55,153 bases of DNA from Flavobacterium sp. (GCF_027483985.1 NZ_JAIXTJ010000048.1:1-55153), one strand, 5' to 3'. Positions 1 through 10,009 are shown, counted from the stretch's first letter. Notes: generated by a model not told the origin, from the sequence alone. Program-made: numbers and translations.

Positions 1-135
<135 letters not shown>

Positions 136-160
136 TTAGTTTTTCAACTTGATTGCTATA

Positions 161-178
161 TGACAAGGATTGTGCCAA
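161..178 (-). promoter_or_regulatory. Sigma-54-like -24/-12 promoter in front of dnaK
   Basis: The minus strand reads TTGGCACAATCCTTGTCA, close to the sigma-54 consensus TGGCAC-N5-TTGCW, with exactly ten bases between the GG and the -12 dinucleotide (GT here instead of GC). It lies 56 bases upstream of the dnaK start on the coding strand. The match is seen directly; its use by RpoN is an inference. Confidence 0.4.
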
Positions 179-246
179 CCAAGAATTGAATTAAAATTGT
201 CAGTTTTCTAGTATTATCTATGACAAGTTGACATTTATAGATTGAA

Positions 247-1146
247 TTAAACCGACACTTTTTGTCGTAAAGTCGTAATTTGTTTAACATTAAAAACCAC
301 TATTGACAACGCAATCAAGGAGTAAGAAACAATCTGAGCAACAGAAACGGTTTCTTTGAAGTAATAAATTGCAAGAAAAAAATGAATCAACGGATTGGTG
401 TACATCAATATCCCAACAGTTGAGGAATTCAATCCTTTTAATGCATATAAATTCAAAAACAATGGAATAATTGTAAATAAAACTACTATCACCAAAAGCA
501 AGGAATAAAACAAAGGTTCGGTTGGAATCGCTCCACCATAACTAGGATAAAATGGTAATAAGATAATGGATGCAAATACCATTTGAATCGTCAAGATTAA
601 AAATTTATCAAAGTCATTATTTCTTCTTTGGGAAATAAGATATAAACCAAAAGAAAAGGCAATCACTACACTATAAATTAAATCTTTTAAATTACCATAA
701 GATAATATAATGCAACTGATTATGCATAATAAAACAGCAAACCACTGCCAATAATTAAGCTTTTCTTTCAAAATAAAATAAGCCAAAACCGTGGTTACAA
801 TCGGACAAATAATATAGGCAAATGACGCTGATTGCAAACTAACATGATTAACTGCGTAGATAAACAAAAACCAATTAAACACTAACAAAAATCCTCCTAA
901 AAGTGTCATTATAACAGTAGTTCTTCGCTTTTTGTTTGAAAAATTTTTAAACGTTTCTATTGAAGTAATTACAACCGATTTTCTGAAAATAAAATTAAGT
1001 CCTAATAAACAAGCAGTTGCAATAAAAACACGGAAAAACAAAATATCTAGCGATGCATAATTATGTAATGGTTTTAAAGCCAAACTAAAAAATCCCCAAA
1101 TAATAAAAGCAGATAAGGCAGAAAGGAAGTACTTGTTGAAAGGCAT
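247..1146 (-). CDS. EamA/RarD-family drug/metabolite transporter permease
   Basis: A 299-residue, very hydrophobic protein with about ten predicted membrane helices and the two-fold EamA repeat. It begins MPFNKYFLSALSAFIIWGFF and resembles the RarD-type subgroup (NHVSLQSASFAYIICPIVTTVLAYFILKEKL). Such carriers move metabolites or amino-acid-like compounds across the inner membrane; the substrate cannot be read from sequence. The ATG at 1146 is preferred over an upstream TTG at 1164, which would add only six residues. It is co-oriented with dnaK but dnaK has its own upstream region, so they need not be an operon. It diverges from the serine dehydratase gene. Confidence 0.88.
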   Translation of the reverse strand: MPFNKYFLSALSAFIIWGFFSLALKPLHNYASLDILFFRVFIATACLLGLNFIFRKSVVITSIETFKNFSNKKRRTTVIMTLLGGFLLVFNWFLFIYAVNHVSLQSASFAYIICPIVTTVLAYFILKEKLNYWQWFAVLLCIISCIILSYGNLKDLIYSVVIAFSFGLYLISQRRNNDFDKFLILTIQMVFASIILLPFYPSYGGAIPTEPLFYSLLLVIVVLFTIIPLFLNLYALKGLNSSTVGILMYTNPLIHFFLAIYYFKETVSVAQIVSYSLIALSIVVFNVKQITTLRQKVSV

Positions 1147-1281
1147 CGTGATTTTTTTTTGCAAAAGAACTAAAAATGTGCATACGAAATTCCTAATGAT
1201 ATGTTATTAAATTAGATTTCTTCAATTCAAAATACGTTTGAGTACCAAACCATCAAAAACTACTGTTCAAATTCTACGATT

Positions 1282-1314
1282 TTTGTCAAATTATCATTTT
1301 ATACCTTATATTTG
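1282..1314 (+). promoter_or_regulatory. Bacteroidota housekeeping promoter for L-serine dehydratase
   Basis: TTTG (1282-1285), 21 bases, then TATATTTG (1307-1314) matches the Bacteroidota primary-sigma pattern TTTG-N19..21-TAnnTTTG. Transcription would begin about 1320, giving a very short leader before the ATG at 1336. Confidence 0.65.
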
Positions 1315-1335
1315 CTTTACTAATTATTACAGTTT

Positions 1336-2763
1336 ATGGAAGAATGCATCTCGGTTTTTGATATGTTAAAAATTGGTGTTGGACCATCAAGTTCGCACAC
1401 ACTTGGACCTTGGCGCGCAGCCGAACGTTTTTTAGCAGAGCTTACTCAAGAACTATTGCTTGAACAAGTGCTTCGCGTTAAAGTAGATTTATATGGTTCA
1501 CTATCATTAACCGGAATTGGCCACGCAACCGACTTGGCAGTTATGCTAGGATTAAGCGGACAAGATCCAGAATATATTCCGGTTGAGAATATTGACAAAA
1601 TTATAAAATCGATTAAATCCACACATCAACTCCATTTCGGAAATCAACTTTTAATTGATTTTGATGCTGAAAAAGACATTGTTTTTAATAAAAATTTCCT
1701 TCCGTTTCACGCAAATGGATTGACATTTACCGCATTTTTATCAGATCAGAAAGAATATCAAACTACCTTCTACTCTATTGGTGGAGGATTTGTTGTAAAA
1801 GAAGAACGAATTAATGCCAAAAAGAAACAGGAAATAAAATGTGCGTTTCCTTATCCAGTTCAAAATGCTCAAGAATTACTGGACTATTGCAACTCCTTAA
1901 ATAAATCTATTTCGGAAGTAGTTTATGAAAACGAAAAGTCAATGCGTTCAGAAGAAACTATTCACAACGAATTGATGCGCATTTGGAATACGATGTTAGA
2001 ATGTATGTATATTGGTTGCCACAGCGAAGGTATACTTCCTGGCGGATTGAATGTTCGCAGAAGAGCTTTTGATATGCACCAAGGTTTGATTGGTTTGTCC
2101 AACTACAATAATCCGCAAGAATGGTTGGAATGTATTCGAAAAACCGAAGTTAAATTCCGTCAAATTTTGAAATGGGTTTCGTGTTTTGCACTATCTGTAA
2201 ACGAAGTAAATGCGGCTTTAGGAAGAGTTGTAACCGCGCCAACCAATGGTAGTGCTGGTGTAATTCCAGCAGTTTTAATGTATTATTTGGTCATCGAAAA
2301 CCACAATGCTGGCGAAAAAGAAATCAAGCAATTTTTGATGGTTGCCGGAGAAATTGGAAGTATTTTCAAAAAAGGTTCTACCATTTCAGCGGCAATGGGC
2401 GGTTGTCAGGCAGAAATAGGAGTTTCAAGTGCAATGGCAGCAGCAGCTTTATGTGAAGTTATGGGCGGAACTCCGGAGCAAGTACAAATGGCGGCCGAAA
2501 TTGCAATGGAACATCACCTTGGTTTAACGTGTGATCCAATTGGTGGTTTGGTTCAAATTCCGTGTATAGAAAGAAATACGATGGGTGCCATTAAAGCCAT
2601 CAATGCAGCTGAATTAGCTATGGAAACCGATGCCAAAAACGCCAAAGTTCCGTTAGATAAAGTAGTCAATACAATGTGGAAAACAGCACAAGATATGAAC
2701 TCAAAATACAAAGAAACCTCAGAAGGTGGTTTGGCTGTAGCAGTAAATGTAGCTGATTGTTAA
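1336..2763 (+). CDS. sdaA: L-serine ammonia-lyase (iron-sulfur L-serine dehydratase), single chain
   Basis: Converts L-serine to pyruvate and ammonia in the cytosol. The 475-residue chain has the full one-subunit layout: a beta domain starting with the family signature [12 protein letters not shown] (residues 14-25) and a catalytic alpha domain. Cys357 (GGCQAE), Cys399 (GLTCDP) and Cys410 (IPCIER) sit where the three ligands of the catalytic 4Fe-4S cluster are found in this family. Length matches typical single-chain SdaA (about 455-480). The next gene starts 11 bases after the stop, so the two are probably cotranscribed. Nothing looks broken. Function is assigned with high certainty from the motifs. 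Confidence 0.96.
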   Translation: MEECISVFDMLKIGVGPSSSHTLGPWRAAERFLAELTQELLLEQVLRVKVDLYGSLSLTGIGHATDLAVMLGLSGQDPEYIPVENIDKIIKSIKSTHQLHFGNQLLIDFDAEKDIVFNKNFLPFHANGLTFTAFLSDQKEYQTTFYSIGGGFVVKEERINAKKKQEIKCAFPYPVQNAQELLDYCNSLNKSISEVVYENEKSMRSEETIHNELMRIWNTMLECMYIGCHSEGILPGGLNVRRRAFDMHQGLIGLSNYNNPQEWLECIRKTEVKFRQILKWVSCFALSVNEVNAALGRVVTAPTNGSAGVIPAVLMYYLVIENHNAGEKEIKQFLMVAGEIGSIFKKGSTISAAMGGCQAEIGVSSAMAAAALCEVMGGTPEQVQMAAEIAMEHHLGLTCDPIGGLVQIPCIERNTMGAIKAINAAELAMETDAKNAKVPLDKVVNTMWKTAQDMNSKYKETSEGGLAVAVNVADC

Positions 2764-2774
2764 TGTAAAATAAT

Positions 2775-4094
2775 ATGAAAATAACAAAAATCTTAGTACT
2801 ATTTGCTTTACTATTTTCGACAAATAGTTTTTCACAAAAACCAAAATTAGAAGCTAATGGATACACTATAACCATTACTACTAAGAACCTAAAAAAAGAA
2901 AAATTAATTTTATTTTTAAAATACGGAACTACTAATCAGATGGTTGTGAGTGATAGTTTAACTATTACTTCAAATGAACAGAAAGTAATTTTCAAAAAGA
3001 AATCAAGACTTATTGATGCCATTTATTTTTTAAAATTTGCTTCTCAAAAAAATGAACTGTTGTTGGCTATTGATAATAATTCCACCCTTTCCTTAGCGAT
3101 AGATAATAATAATATTGAAACCATACTTTGTAATCAAAATGCTCTAAATAAAGATTTTATTGCCTTTCAAATAGCATCAAAAGCATTGGATAATACTCAA
3201 AAAGTTTTGGCTCGTGAAAGGTTACTATCCAAGTATCCAACTTCGATTTTAAATTTATATTTTAAAATTGAAAATAAATTAGTTGCAAAAATTCCAGAAA
3301 TCGCTGAAGAACGAATAAAATCGCAAAGTACGTTCTTCAACTTTATGGATAAAAATGATCAACGAATTTACTTACTTCCAAATATCAATCAATTGCTGTA
3401 TGTTTTCACAATTCAGACTGTTATCAACGATGAAAATTATATTAAAAACATTGATTTAGTCTTGAAAAAACTGGATTGTAATTCAAAAAATTATGCTGTT
3501 TACACCAGATGGTTTTTAGCCAATTTGAGTTATTTTGAATCAAAAAATTTGGATTTGGCTTTCAATCATCTATTTAAAAATTATATCGAAAGTAATCGAT
3601 GTAAATCATTTAGTGCTGGCGAACTTGCCACGTTCAGAAACAAATATCAAACCAACAAATTGTTTCCATACACTAAAAAAGTACCCGAAATTATACTGGC
3701 TGATAAAGATGCTAAAGAATATAGTTTATCAACTATTTACCCAAATTATGATTATACTTTTGTTGCTTTTTATAGTCCAACTTGTCATCATTGCCAGCAA
3801 ACAATGCCTTTTGCAAATAGCACTTTTGAAACTTTGAAAAGTAAATACCCTACTAAAAAAATGCAATTGATTGCTGTTTTAAATGATCCTGATGAATCAA
3901 AATGGCAAACCTTTATTGCGGAAAGAAAAATTTCAAACTGGCTTAATTTGAAATCTAATGATTCTACGCGTGCTTATCAAAATGATTTTAATGCCTACTC
4001 CAATCCAAACTTTTTCTTCCTAGATAAAAAAGGAACGGTTTTGTTGAAATCATTTAATCCGATGGCTATTGAGGAATTGATAAAAAATAATTAA
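2775..4094 (+). CDS. Periplasmic TlpA-like thioredoxin-fold protein with CHHC active site
   Basis: Starts with a clear signal peptide (MKITKILVLFALLFSTNSFSQ), so it is exported. Residues 22 to about 300 form a poorly conserved, probably beta-rich then helical domain like the N-terminal part of many Bacteroidota TlpA-type proteins. The C-terminal 130 residues are a redoxin domain: FVAFYSPTCHHCQQTMP gives the CxxC motif (about residues 336-339) and NPNFFFLDKKG holds the cis-proline region. Such proteins act as thiol-disulfide oxidoreductases outside the inner membrane; the partner is unknown. It lies 11 bases behind the serine dehydratase gene, probably in the same transcript, though no functional link is evident. 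Confidence 0.8.
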   Translation: MKITKILVLFALLFSTNSFSQKPKLEANGYTITITTKNLKKEKLILFLKYGTTNQMVVSDSLTITSNEQKVIFKKKSRLIDAIYFLKFASQKNELLLAIDNNSTLSLAIDNNNIETILCNQNALNKDFIAFQIASKALDNTQKVLARERLLSKYPTSILNLYFKIENKLVAKIPEIAEERIKSQSTFFNFMDKNDQRIYLLPNINQLLYVFTIQTVINDENYIKNIDLVLKKLDCNSKNYAVYTRWFLANLSYFESKNLDLAFNHLFKNYIESNRCKSFSAGELATFRNKYQTNKLFPYTKKVPEIILADKDAKEYSLSTIYPNYDYTFVAFYSPTCHHCQQTMPFANSTFETLKSKYPTKKMQLIAVLNDPDESKWQTFIAERKISNWLNLKSNDSTRAYQNDFNAYSNPNFFFLDKKGTVLLKSFNPMAIEELIKNN

Positions 4095-4230
4095 TTACTT
4101 CTAGGATTTATTTTATCAAATTCTTTAAGGTTGTTTTTTCTGCAACTTGAATTTAATGTATTCTAGTTTTTGCATCATTCAAAGACTGTTATGACTTTGG
4201 CTTGTTAGTGACTTTGGCTTCATATTGAGC

Positions 4231-4266
4231 AAAAAAAAGGAGCTGATTTAAGATAAACCAACTCCT
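4231..4266 (-). terminator. Rho-independent terminator of the lipocalin-like gene
   Basis: On the minus strand an AGGAGTTGG / TCAGCTCCT stem (one G-U pair) is followed by eight T. It lies 25 bases after the stop of the lipoprotein gene at 4291. Confidence 0.7.
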
Positions 4267-4290
4267 ATTCTATTTTAATTTGTTAAAAAA

Positions 4291-4722
4291 CTATCTGATA
4301 TAAACTTCAACATCACCATTAGCATTTTTTAACTTGAGCTCACTTAACGTAAGATTTACAATGTCTTGAGTAGTTGTTACGCCATCAATCACTTTAGTCA
4401 AATTGTTATTCGATCTTGAATAAATGCCTAAATCGGTGAATAAAGCACAAGGATCAATTGTGGAATCATAATCACCTTCTTCAACAGTATTGTCTGATTT
4501 TAACTGCATAAAATCTTTTTCGCAACCCGCTTGATTTTGAGGTGCAGCAGTCAAAGTTTCTACTCCAGCCACAATTGTTCCTACTTGATTAATCTTCCAC
4601 TTTCCTGTTAAAGGAGCTAATGTTTCACCTTCGTTGTCATCGTCACTACATGCAGTAGTGAAAAAACCAAAGAATGCAACCAACGTTAGCATTGCCAAAC
4701 TTCTACTTTTTAAATTTCTCAT
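4291..4722 (-). CDS. Lipocalin-like lipoprotein, function unknown
   Basis: A 143-residue protein with a lipoprotein signal peptide: a hydrophobic run ends in FTTACSDDDNE, where the Cys at residue 25 would be lipidated, and the following acidic SDDD stretch resembles the surface-export signal of Bacteroidota lipoproteins. The rest contains LTGKWKINQVG, the usual opening of small Bacteroidota lipocalin-like domains, and a conserved pair of Cys in the mature part. These proteins probably sit on the outer membrane and bind small hydrophobic ligands, but no ligand can be named. It is monocistronic, with its own terminator. Confidence 0.75.
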   Translation of the reverse strand: MRNLKSRSLAMLTLVAFFGFFTTACSDDDNEGETLAPLTGKWKINQVGTIVAGVETLTAAPQNQAGCEKDFMQLKSDNTVEEGDYDSTIDPCALFTDLGIYSRSNNNLTKVIDGVTTTQDIVNLTLSELKLKNANGDVEVYIR

Positions 4723-4863
4723 AACCTAATAAACTATTTGTTAAAGACAAATTTAGGTAGAACTTACTCCATCTCTTTTACATCGTAACCTTTGATAGTT
4801 ACATATATATGATTAGTAATAAAACTCTAAAAAAGGCAATATGAATCAAATGAAAACAAAAAC

Positions 4864-5922
4864 TTATTTGTTTTTTATTTCATTAATTTCAGCTTTCAAC
4901 AACTCGATTTCTGAGGTTAATTTATCGAATTCTTTAGCATTGTTTGTTCCTGCTTCAATGGTTTGATATATTCTTAATTTTGCACCAATCAAATCATATT
5001 TTGGAAGTTGATTTTGTATTGATTTTTGAAGTGCTTTATCATATTTTTCAACCATAACATCGACTTCAATCAATTTAGTTTTATCATCAATTTTAGTTTG
5101 AACTACGTGGTATTTAGAATCAATTTCATTTGTTACCAATTGGTTAGCTTTGGATATAAATAAATTAGTTATAGCAAAATTATAAGCAAGGTAAACCGCC
5201 GGAATTATTGCCAGCACTATCAAAATCCCAAACCAACTAGTTACATTTTTTACGTTTTCAGTAGAATGTGGATTAAACTTCAAATACTTGACCATAATAT
5301 AACAACCCACGCAGATAAAAAGTGCATTGATAAAGTAAGTATAAAGTCCGCCCACAAAGTACTGCCATTGTAACGTTGCCAAACCAAAACTGGCTGTGCA
5401 CAATGGCGGAATGCACGATGTAGCGACGGCAACGCCAATTAATACTTGCGTACCATTATGACGAGAAATAGCTATAAATCCGGCCATTCCACCTATAAAA
5501 GCTAGTAAAACATCAAATATTGTGGGATTAGAGAACGACAATAATTCATCGGTTGCAATTGCGTATGGCGTAATTAAATAGTAAATCGTGGCAACGATTA
5601 AACTTATGAAGACAATTCTGAAAGCATTATGAATACTAACTTTCAACAATTTAATATCCGAAACACCTAAAGAAAATCCAATTCCGAAAATTGGTCCCAT
5701 TAGAGGTGAAATAATCATTGCACCAATAACAGCCGCTTTTGAATTTATGTTTAATCCGATGCACGAAATAAAGATAGCAAAAGCTAGAAGCCACAGATTT
5801 TTTCCTTTAAAGACAACTCCTTCTCGTACTTCTCTGTCGGTTTCAAGTTCTTCTTCTTGGGTTCCTTTTAAATCAAAAAGAGACCGAAAATAACGTTTGA
5901 TGATTTGAATTTTGGTACTCAT
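4864..5922 (-). CDS. DUF389 family membrane protein
   Basis: A 352-residue inner-membrane protein. Residues about 40-235 form the DUF389 core of some six helices with the signature GLNINSKAAVIGAMIISPLMGPIFGIG and, later, GVAVATSCIPPLCTASFGLA. A periplasmic or cytosolic C-terminal part with a short coiled coil (ending ELLKAEINEIKNK) follows. The biochemical function of DUF389 is not known; a transport role is often assumed. It begins 76 bases after the end of the Kdp histidine kinase gene on the same strand, so it could be the last gene of that cluster, but a separate promoter cannot be excluded. Confidence 0.85.
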   Translation of the reverse strand: MSTKIQIIKRYFRSLFDLKGTQEEELETDREVREGVVFKGKNLWLLAFAIFISCIGLNINSKAAVIGAMIISPLMGPIFGIGFSLGVSDIKLLKVSIHNAFRIVFISLIVATIYYLITPYAIATDELLSFSNPTIFDVLLAFIGGMAGFIAISRHNGTQVLIGVAVATSCIPPLCTASFGLATLQWQYFVGGLYTYFINALFICVGCYIMVKYLKFNPHSTENVKNVTSWFGILIVLAIIPAVYLAYNFAITNLFISKANQLVTNEIDSKYHVVQTKIDDKTKLIEVDVMVEKYDKALQKSIQNQLPKYDLIGAKLRIYQTIEAGTNNAKEFDKLTSEIELLKAEINEIKNK

Positions 5923-5998
5923 TTACAAATGTGAATTTAGTCGCTAATTTAGAATTAAAACTCAAAACTTAAACAAATACCGTTAATAAATTATTTAA

Positions 5999-7717
5999 CT
6001 AAACACAATTCAATCCGATGCTAAAAGTGCTTCCCAAACCTAGCTCACTTGAAACAGAAATTGTGCCGTTTTGAGCTTCGATAAATTCTTTGCTAATTGC
6101 TAAACCTAATCCTGTGCCTGATTTATTACTTCCTGGAATTTGAAAATATTTATCAAAAACTTTAGATTGGTATCGTTTGTCAATTCCTTTGCCTTTATCG
6201 ATAACTTGAAAAAGTACTAAATTTTTTTCTTGTTTCAGTTTTACTATTATTTGACTATTATTTGACGAATAATTTATGGCATTAGTAAGGAAATTAATTA
6301 AAACCCAACCTGTTTTTTCGCTATCAGCTTTTACTTCTGGCAAATCATTTTCTGCCTCAATTATTACTTCTATTTGTTTTTGTTCTGCTTGAATTTTTAC
6401 GGCATTAGTTGCGTAATTAATTATTTGATAAGGATTACTTTTTTCAATATTTAAATGAATGTTTCCTGTTTCTAATTGAGAAATATCAAGAAGTTCGCCA
6501 GTGATTTTTAGTAATCTTTGACTATCTTCTTTTATGCTTTCAATCAATTGTTTTTGATCTTCATTTATCGTTCCTGTTTCCGCTTTTTCTAACAAATGCA
6601 AACTTAGTTTTATTGACGATATAGGCGTCTTTAATTCGTGTGAAACAGTTGCAATAAAGTTTGTTTTTGCAAAATCTAATTCTTTGAAAATGGTAATATT
6701 TCTCAAAATAATCACATTACCAATGTCAATTGATTTGTCTTCACCTGTTGGCGTAATAGTAATATTGACAATTTCTTTTTCAAAATAACTTTCTTTACCA
6801 TCGGCAAAAATCTTCATAGCATCTGATTTCGGACTTTCTAATTCATTAATTACCAATGACTTTAATAAATCATTTTTCAATGCTAATGTTGTCACGGATT
6901 GACCAATCACCTCTTCGTGTTTTAAACCAATAATTTTTAATGCCTCATTATTTACAAAAAGTAGTATTCCTTCACTGTCTAATCCAATAATTGGATCGTG
7001 CATGTTGTTGATTAATGTTTCTAAACGCTTTTTTTCGAAAGTCAACTTGTGTAAATTGCTATTAGAATACTCTTCCAATTTTTCTGCCATACTATTAAAT
7101 GATTTTGCTAAATCTCCATATTCATTATGATTGTAAAAATGAACGCGCTCTGAGTAATTTCTATTGGCAATTTCTTTGATACTAGCAGTTAATTCTTTGA
7201 TTGGATTGGCAATATTGTTGGGTAGATTTACCAATAAATTGAAGGCAATTAAAAAGCACAAAGCGCCAACAATACCAATCCATAGATTGGCGGTTTCTGC
7301 TGTTTTCTTGGCAATGTCACTTTTAATTTTAATGGCATTCATATTGAGTTTCATAATCTCAAAGATGTCGTGTCTAATTTGAGCTTTTAAACTAAAATCA
7401 TTTCGGTTTCTCTCTAAAATTTCGAATTTCTTTTGAAGTTTTAATGTTGCAATATCTTCTCCAACTTCTGTTATGTTTGCTAATTGCTTTTTCAGGTTGG
7501 TTTCAAATAATAAAACGGCTTTGGATTCATCAACTGAAATTTCATCTAATGAAGAAAGCATATTTCTGGAATATTCTAATGTTTCGTAATTGGCTTTTAG
7601 AATATTTTGAGTATCTTTTTTAATCGAATAAATATAAAAAGCGCTTACTAATGAAAGTACAATTATTAAAATAAATAACAATCCAACGCCTAGGTTTAAT
7701 TTGGTTTTTATTTTCAT
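5999..7717 (-). CDS. Membrane sensor histidine kinase (HAMP-PAS-HisKA-HATPase) of the Kdp cluster
   Basis: A 572-residue kinase: transmembrane helix about 8-30, an extracytoplasmic helical region 31-143, second helix about 145-165, HAMP linker to about 220, PAS domain about 230-345, HisKA with phospho-acceptor His360 in ATVSHELKTP, and a HATPase domain with N box (NFLTNAINYSS), DKGKGID and GTGLGLAIS boxes. It overlaps the upstream kdpD-like gene by one base (CATTA on the plus strand), which implies translational coupling. KdpD in Escherichia coli joins the Kdp/Usp part and the kinase in one chain; here they are two proteins. The likely partner is the sigma-54 regulator at 15111. Substrate signal (potassium or turgor) is inferred from context only. 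Confidence 0.9.
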   Translation of the reverse strand: MKIKTKLNLGVGLLFILIIVLSLVSAFYIYSIKKDTQNILKANYETLEYSRNMLSSLDEISVDESKAVLLFETNLKKQLANITEVGEDIATLKLQKKFEILERNRNDFSLKAQIRHDIFEIMKLNMNAIKIKSDIAKKTAETANLWIGIVGALCFLIAFNLLVNLPNNIANPIKELTASIKEIANRNYSERVHFYNHNEYGDLAKSFNSMAEKLEEYSNSNLHKLTFEKKRLETLINNMHDPIIGLDSEGILLFVNNEALKIIGLKHEEVIGQSVTTLALKNDLLKSLVINELESPKSDAMKIFADGKESYFEKEIVNITITPTGEDKSIDIGNVIILRNITIFKELDFAKTNFIATVSHELKTPISSIKLSLHLLEKAETGTINEDQKQLIESIKEDSQRLLKITGELLDISQLETGNIHLNIEKSNPYQIINYATNAVKIQAEQKQIEVIIEAENDLPEVKADSEKTGWVLINFLTNAINYSSNNSQIIVKLKQEKNLVLFQVIDKGKGIDKRYQSKVFDKYFQIPGSNKSGTGLGLAISKEFIEAQNGTISVSSELGLGSTFSIGLNCV

Positions 7718-8844
7718 TAGGAAAGAATTACAAGGTCAATATTAGATGAAGATAGGTTATTTAGAAGTTTATTAAAGATCGTTGTTGACAGAATTACTTT
7801 AAATAAGTTAAAATGTGGTTTTCCGATGCAAACCGTTGTAATATTTTTTTTCTCCACGATTTCCAGAATGGCATCAGTTATTTTTGGATTTTCAACTTTG
7901 ATTACCTCTGCTCCTAACTGTGTGGCTAATTTAAAATTATTTATCAAATGTCGCTGTTTGTCTAATGCAATTTTATCACTGCTTTCTTTTGGAGTTTCTA
8001 CATAAAGTAAAAACCATTGGCTATTATAGTAACTTGCCAAACGCGCCGTCTTTCTAATCACAATTTTTGCTGTTTTATCGTTACTACTTATGCAGGCTAA
8101 AAGCTTTTCATGCCTTAAAGCAGTATTTTTAGGGATTTCATTTTCTACTTTCCGAACTACTTGACTTGCCACTTCTTTTAATGCAAGTTCACGCAATTGC
8201 AGAATTTGTTCCGATTTAAAAAAATTATTTAGTGCTGATTGGATTTTATCTTCTGTATAAATTTTTCCTTCTTTCAATCGAGTAATTAATTCATCTGATG
8301 TAAGGTCAATGTTAACTACCTCATCAGCTAAACGCAGCATATTATCAGGAACTCGTTCTTGAACATCAACCTTGGTAATTTCTTTTACATTTTGGTTCAA
8401 ACTTTCAATATGTTGAATATTTACTGCAGAAATTACATTTATTCCTGCATCTAAAATTTCTACTACATCTTGCCAACGTTTTTCGTTTTTGCTTCCCTCG
8501 ATATTAGTATGCGCCAATTCATCAACAATCACAATTTCAGGACGAAGATTGATAATGGCTTGAACGTCCATTTCTTCTAATTCTTTTCCTTTATAGAAAA
8601 TGGTTCTACGCGGAACAACAGGAAGTCCAGCCAATAATTCTTGGGTTTCTTTTCGATTGTGTGTTTCTATATATCCAATTTTAACATCAATACCCTTTTT
8701 TAAAAGTGTATGTGCTTCTTGAAGCATTCGATACGTTTTACCAACGCCGGCGCTCATTCCGATATAAACTTTGAATTTTCCCTTTCTTGATTTTTGAATT
8801 AAATCTAGAAAATGCTTCACGTTTTTTTCTTTTTCAGCATCCAT
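7717..8844 (-). CDS. kdpD: KdpD N-terminal sensor protein (KdpD + universal stress domains, no kinase)
   Basis: A 375-residue soluble protein corresponding only to the N-terminal cytoplasmic part of KdpD. It has the KdpD domain with the Walker A-like GMSAGVGKT (residues 29-37) and VDELAHTN (Walker B region), then a Usp domain from about residue 245. The transmembrane and kinase parts of classical KdpD are missing and are supplied by the overlapping gene at 5999. KdpD's N-terminal domain senses the intracellular potassium/ATP state. The preceding 88-base gap carries a long hairpin. The product is intact and in-family for Bacteroidota; it is not a pseudogene. Confidence 0.93.
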   Translation of the reverse strand: MDAEKEKNVKHFLDLIQKSRKGKFKVYIGMSAGVGKTYRMLQEAHTLLKKGIDVKIGYIETHNRKETQELLAGLPVVPRRTIFYKGKELEEMDVQAIINLRPEIVIVDELAHTNIEGSKNEKRWQDVVEILDAGINVISAVNIQHIESLNQNVKEITKVDVQERVPDNMLRLADEVVNIDLTSDELITRLKEGKIYTEDKIQSALNNFFKSEQILQLRELALKEVASQVVRKVENEIPKNTALRHEKLLACISSNDKTAKIVIRKTARLASYYNSQWFLLYVETPKESSDKIALDKQRHLINNFKLATQLGAEVIKVENPKITDAILEIVEKKNITTVCIGKPHFNLFKVILSTTIFNKLLNNLSSSNIDLVILS

Positions 8845-8869
8845 AATTTGCGGATTTGTATTCTATAAG

Positions 8870-8911
8870 GAACTATTGTATACTGATCTGAAAATCAATA
8901 TACAATAGTTC
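8870..8911. other. Long intra-operon hairpin between porin and kdpD genes
   Basis: A perfect 13-base inverted repeat (GAACTATTGTATA at 8870-8882, TATACAATAGTTC at 8899-8911) with a further TGAT/ATCA pair inside. There is no strong T tract after it on the minus strand, so it is more likely an mRNA processing or attenuation structure, or an operator, than a full terminator. It separates kdpABC-porin from the sensor genes. Confidence 0.6.
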
Positions 8912-8932
8912 ATTACAACGATTAAAATAGTT

Positions 8933-10009
8933 TTAAAACGATATAGCTAAGGATGTAGTTAAAAAAGTATTGTTATCAGTGGGATTTCCATTTTTCAAAA
9001 AGATTTGATCTTTACTATTCAATGAACGCGCTTCTATTCTAAACATAACATTATCTGAAACCAAATAATCGAAATTGGCAGAATATCCGAATGTTTTAAA
9101 ACCGTTTGGTGTTCCTGTTGCAATAATTACTCCATTTTCATCTTGATAAAATTCACCTCTAGCAGCCAATTGTATTTTAGCAGTTGGTTTGTATTGTGCA
9201 ATAATTACAGGAGAAAACCAAGTATCAGAACCACTTTCATCACCACCAATTTCTTGTGAACCAATATCAAAACCTGCTACTAAATTGGTTTTGTCAGAAA
9301 CTTTAAATTGTCCATAAAAATTATTAAAATAGCGCCATTTTCGATCATTATCCGGTTGCTCATTTCCTACATAAGTACTCCAATTTAAAGTAACATTCCC
9401 GGAAGGTTTATATGTGACTTGAGTTCCAAAAGCTGGTGTTTGATTTCCATCCATTTTTTGGATTCGTTGCCAACCATTTAAGTACATTGCCGCTAAATAC
9501 CACTTTTCAGATTTAGAAGTATATCCCAATTTTACACCAGCTTCATAATAGGGTGAATTATCTGCTAAAATACTTCTGGTCAAGTTTATACAATCTTTTC
9601 CAATGGCACTTTCAAAACCAATATGTGAAGGCATAATTCCTAAATCAACCCAAAGATTAGCGGTTTTAGAAACTTTTACACCAACATTAGCTTCATAAAT
9701 ATTTTTCATTAAATCTTGTTCGGCTGCTAAGTTATATTGTGCATAAGTTCCGGCCATTATTGCAAAATTTCCTCTAATGTTGTCTTTGGCATAATTGGCT
9801 TTTATCAATCCTAAATTTAAAGTTGCTTCATTATGTCTATTATAACTATAGATAAAACCTGGTCTGGTATGATCATCTGGATTTCCAAAATCATAACTAA
9901 AATAGGTATCAATATATCCTGAAAAGGTAAACGGACTTTTTTCTTTTTCTTGTGCGTTAGTTACGGTGAATCCGAAAGCTACTAAAGCAATTACTATTAT
10001 TTTTTTCAT
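8933..10009 (-). CDS. Outer-membrane beta-barrel porin of the Kdp operon
   Basis: A 358-residue protein with a signal peptide (MKKIIVIALVAFGFTVTNAQ) and repeated amphipathic strands ending in ...FLTTSLAISF, an aromatic C-terminus typical of outer-membrane barrels. It resembles the Bacteroidota putative porin family that begins with FSGYIDTYFSYDF. The start codon lies directly against the stop of kdpC, so it is part of the kdp operon. This suggests it lets potassium or co-ions through the outer membrane when Kdp is induced; that role is an inference from position. Confidence 0.85.
   Translation of the reverse strand: MKKIIVIALVAFGFTVTNAQEKEKSPFTFSGYIDTYFSYDFGNPDDHTRPGFIYSYNRHNEATLNLGLIKANYAKDNIRGNFAIMAGTYAQYNLAAEQDLMKNIYEANVGVKVSKTANLWVDLGIMPSHIGFESAIGKDCINLTRSILADNSPYYEAGVKLGYTSKSEKWYLAAMYLNGWQRIQKMDGNQTPAFGTQVTYKPSGNVTLNWSTYVGNEQPDNDRKWRYFNNFYGQFKVSDKTNLVAGFDIGSQEIGGDESGSDTWFSPVIIAQYKPTAKIQLAARGEFYQDENGVIIATGTPNGFKTFGYSANFDYLVSDNVMFRIEARSLNSKDQIFLKNGNPTDNNTFLTTSLAISF

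Noticed and set aside
4191..4222. Direct repeat TGACTTTGGCTT, two copies
   Set aside because: Short two-copy repeat in an AT-rich gap without further structure.
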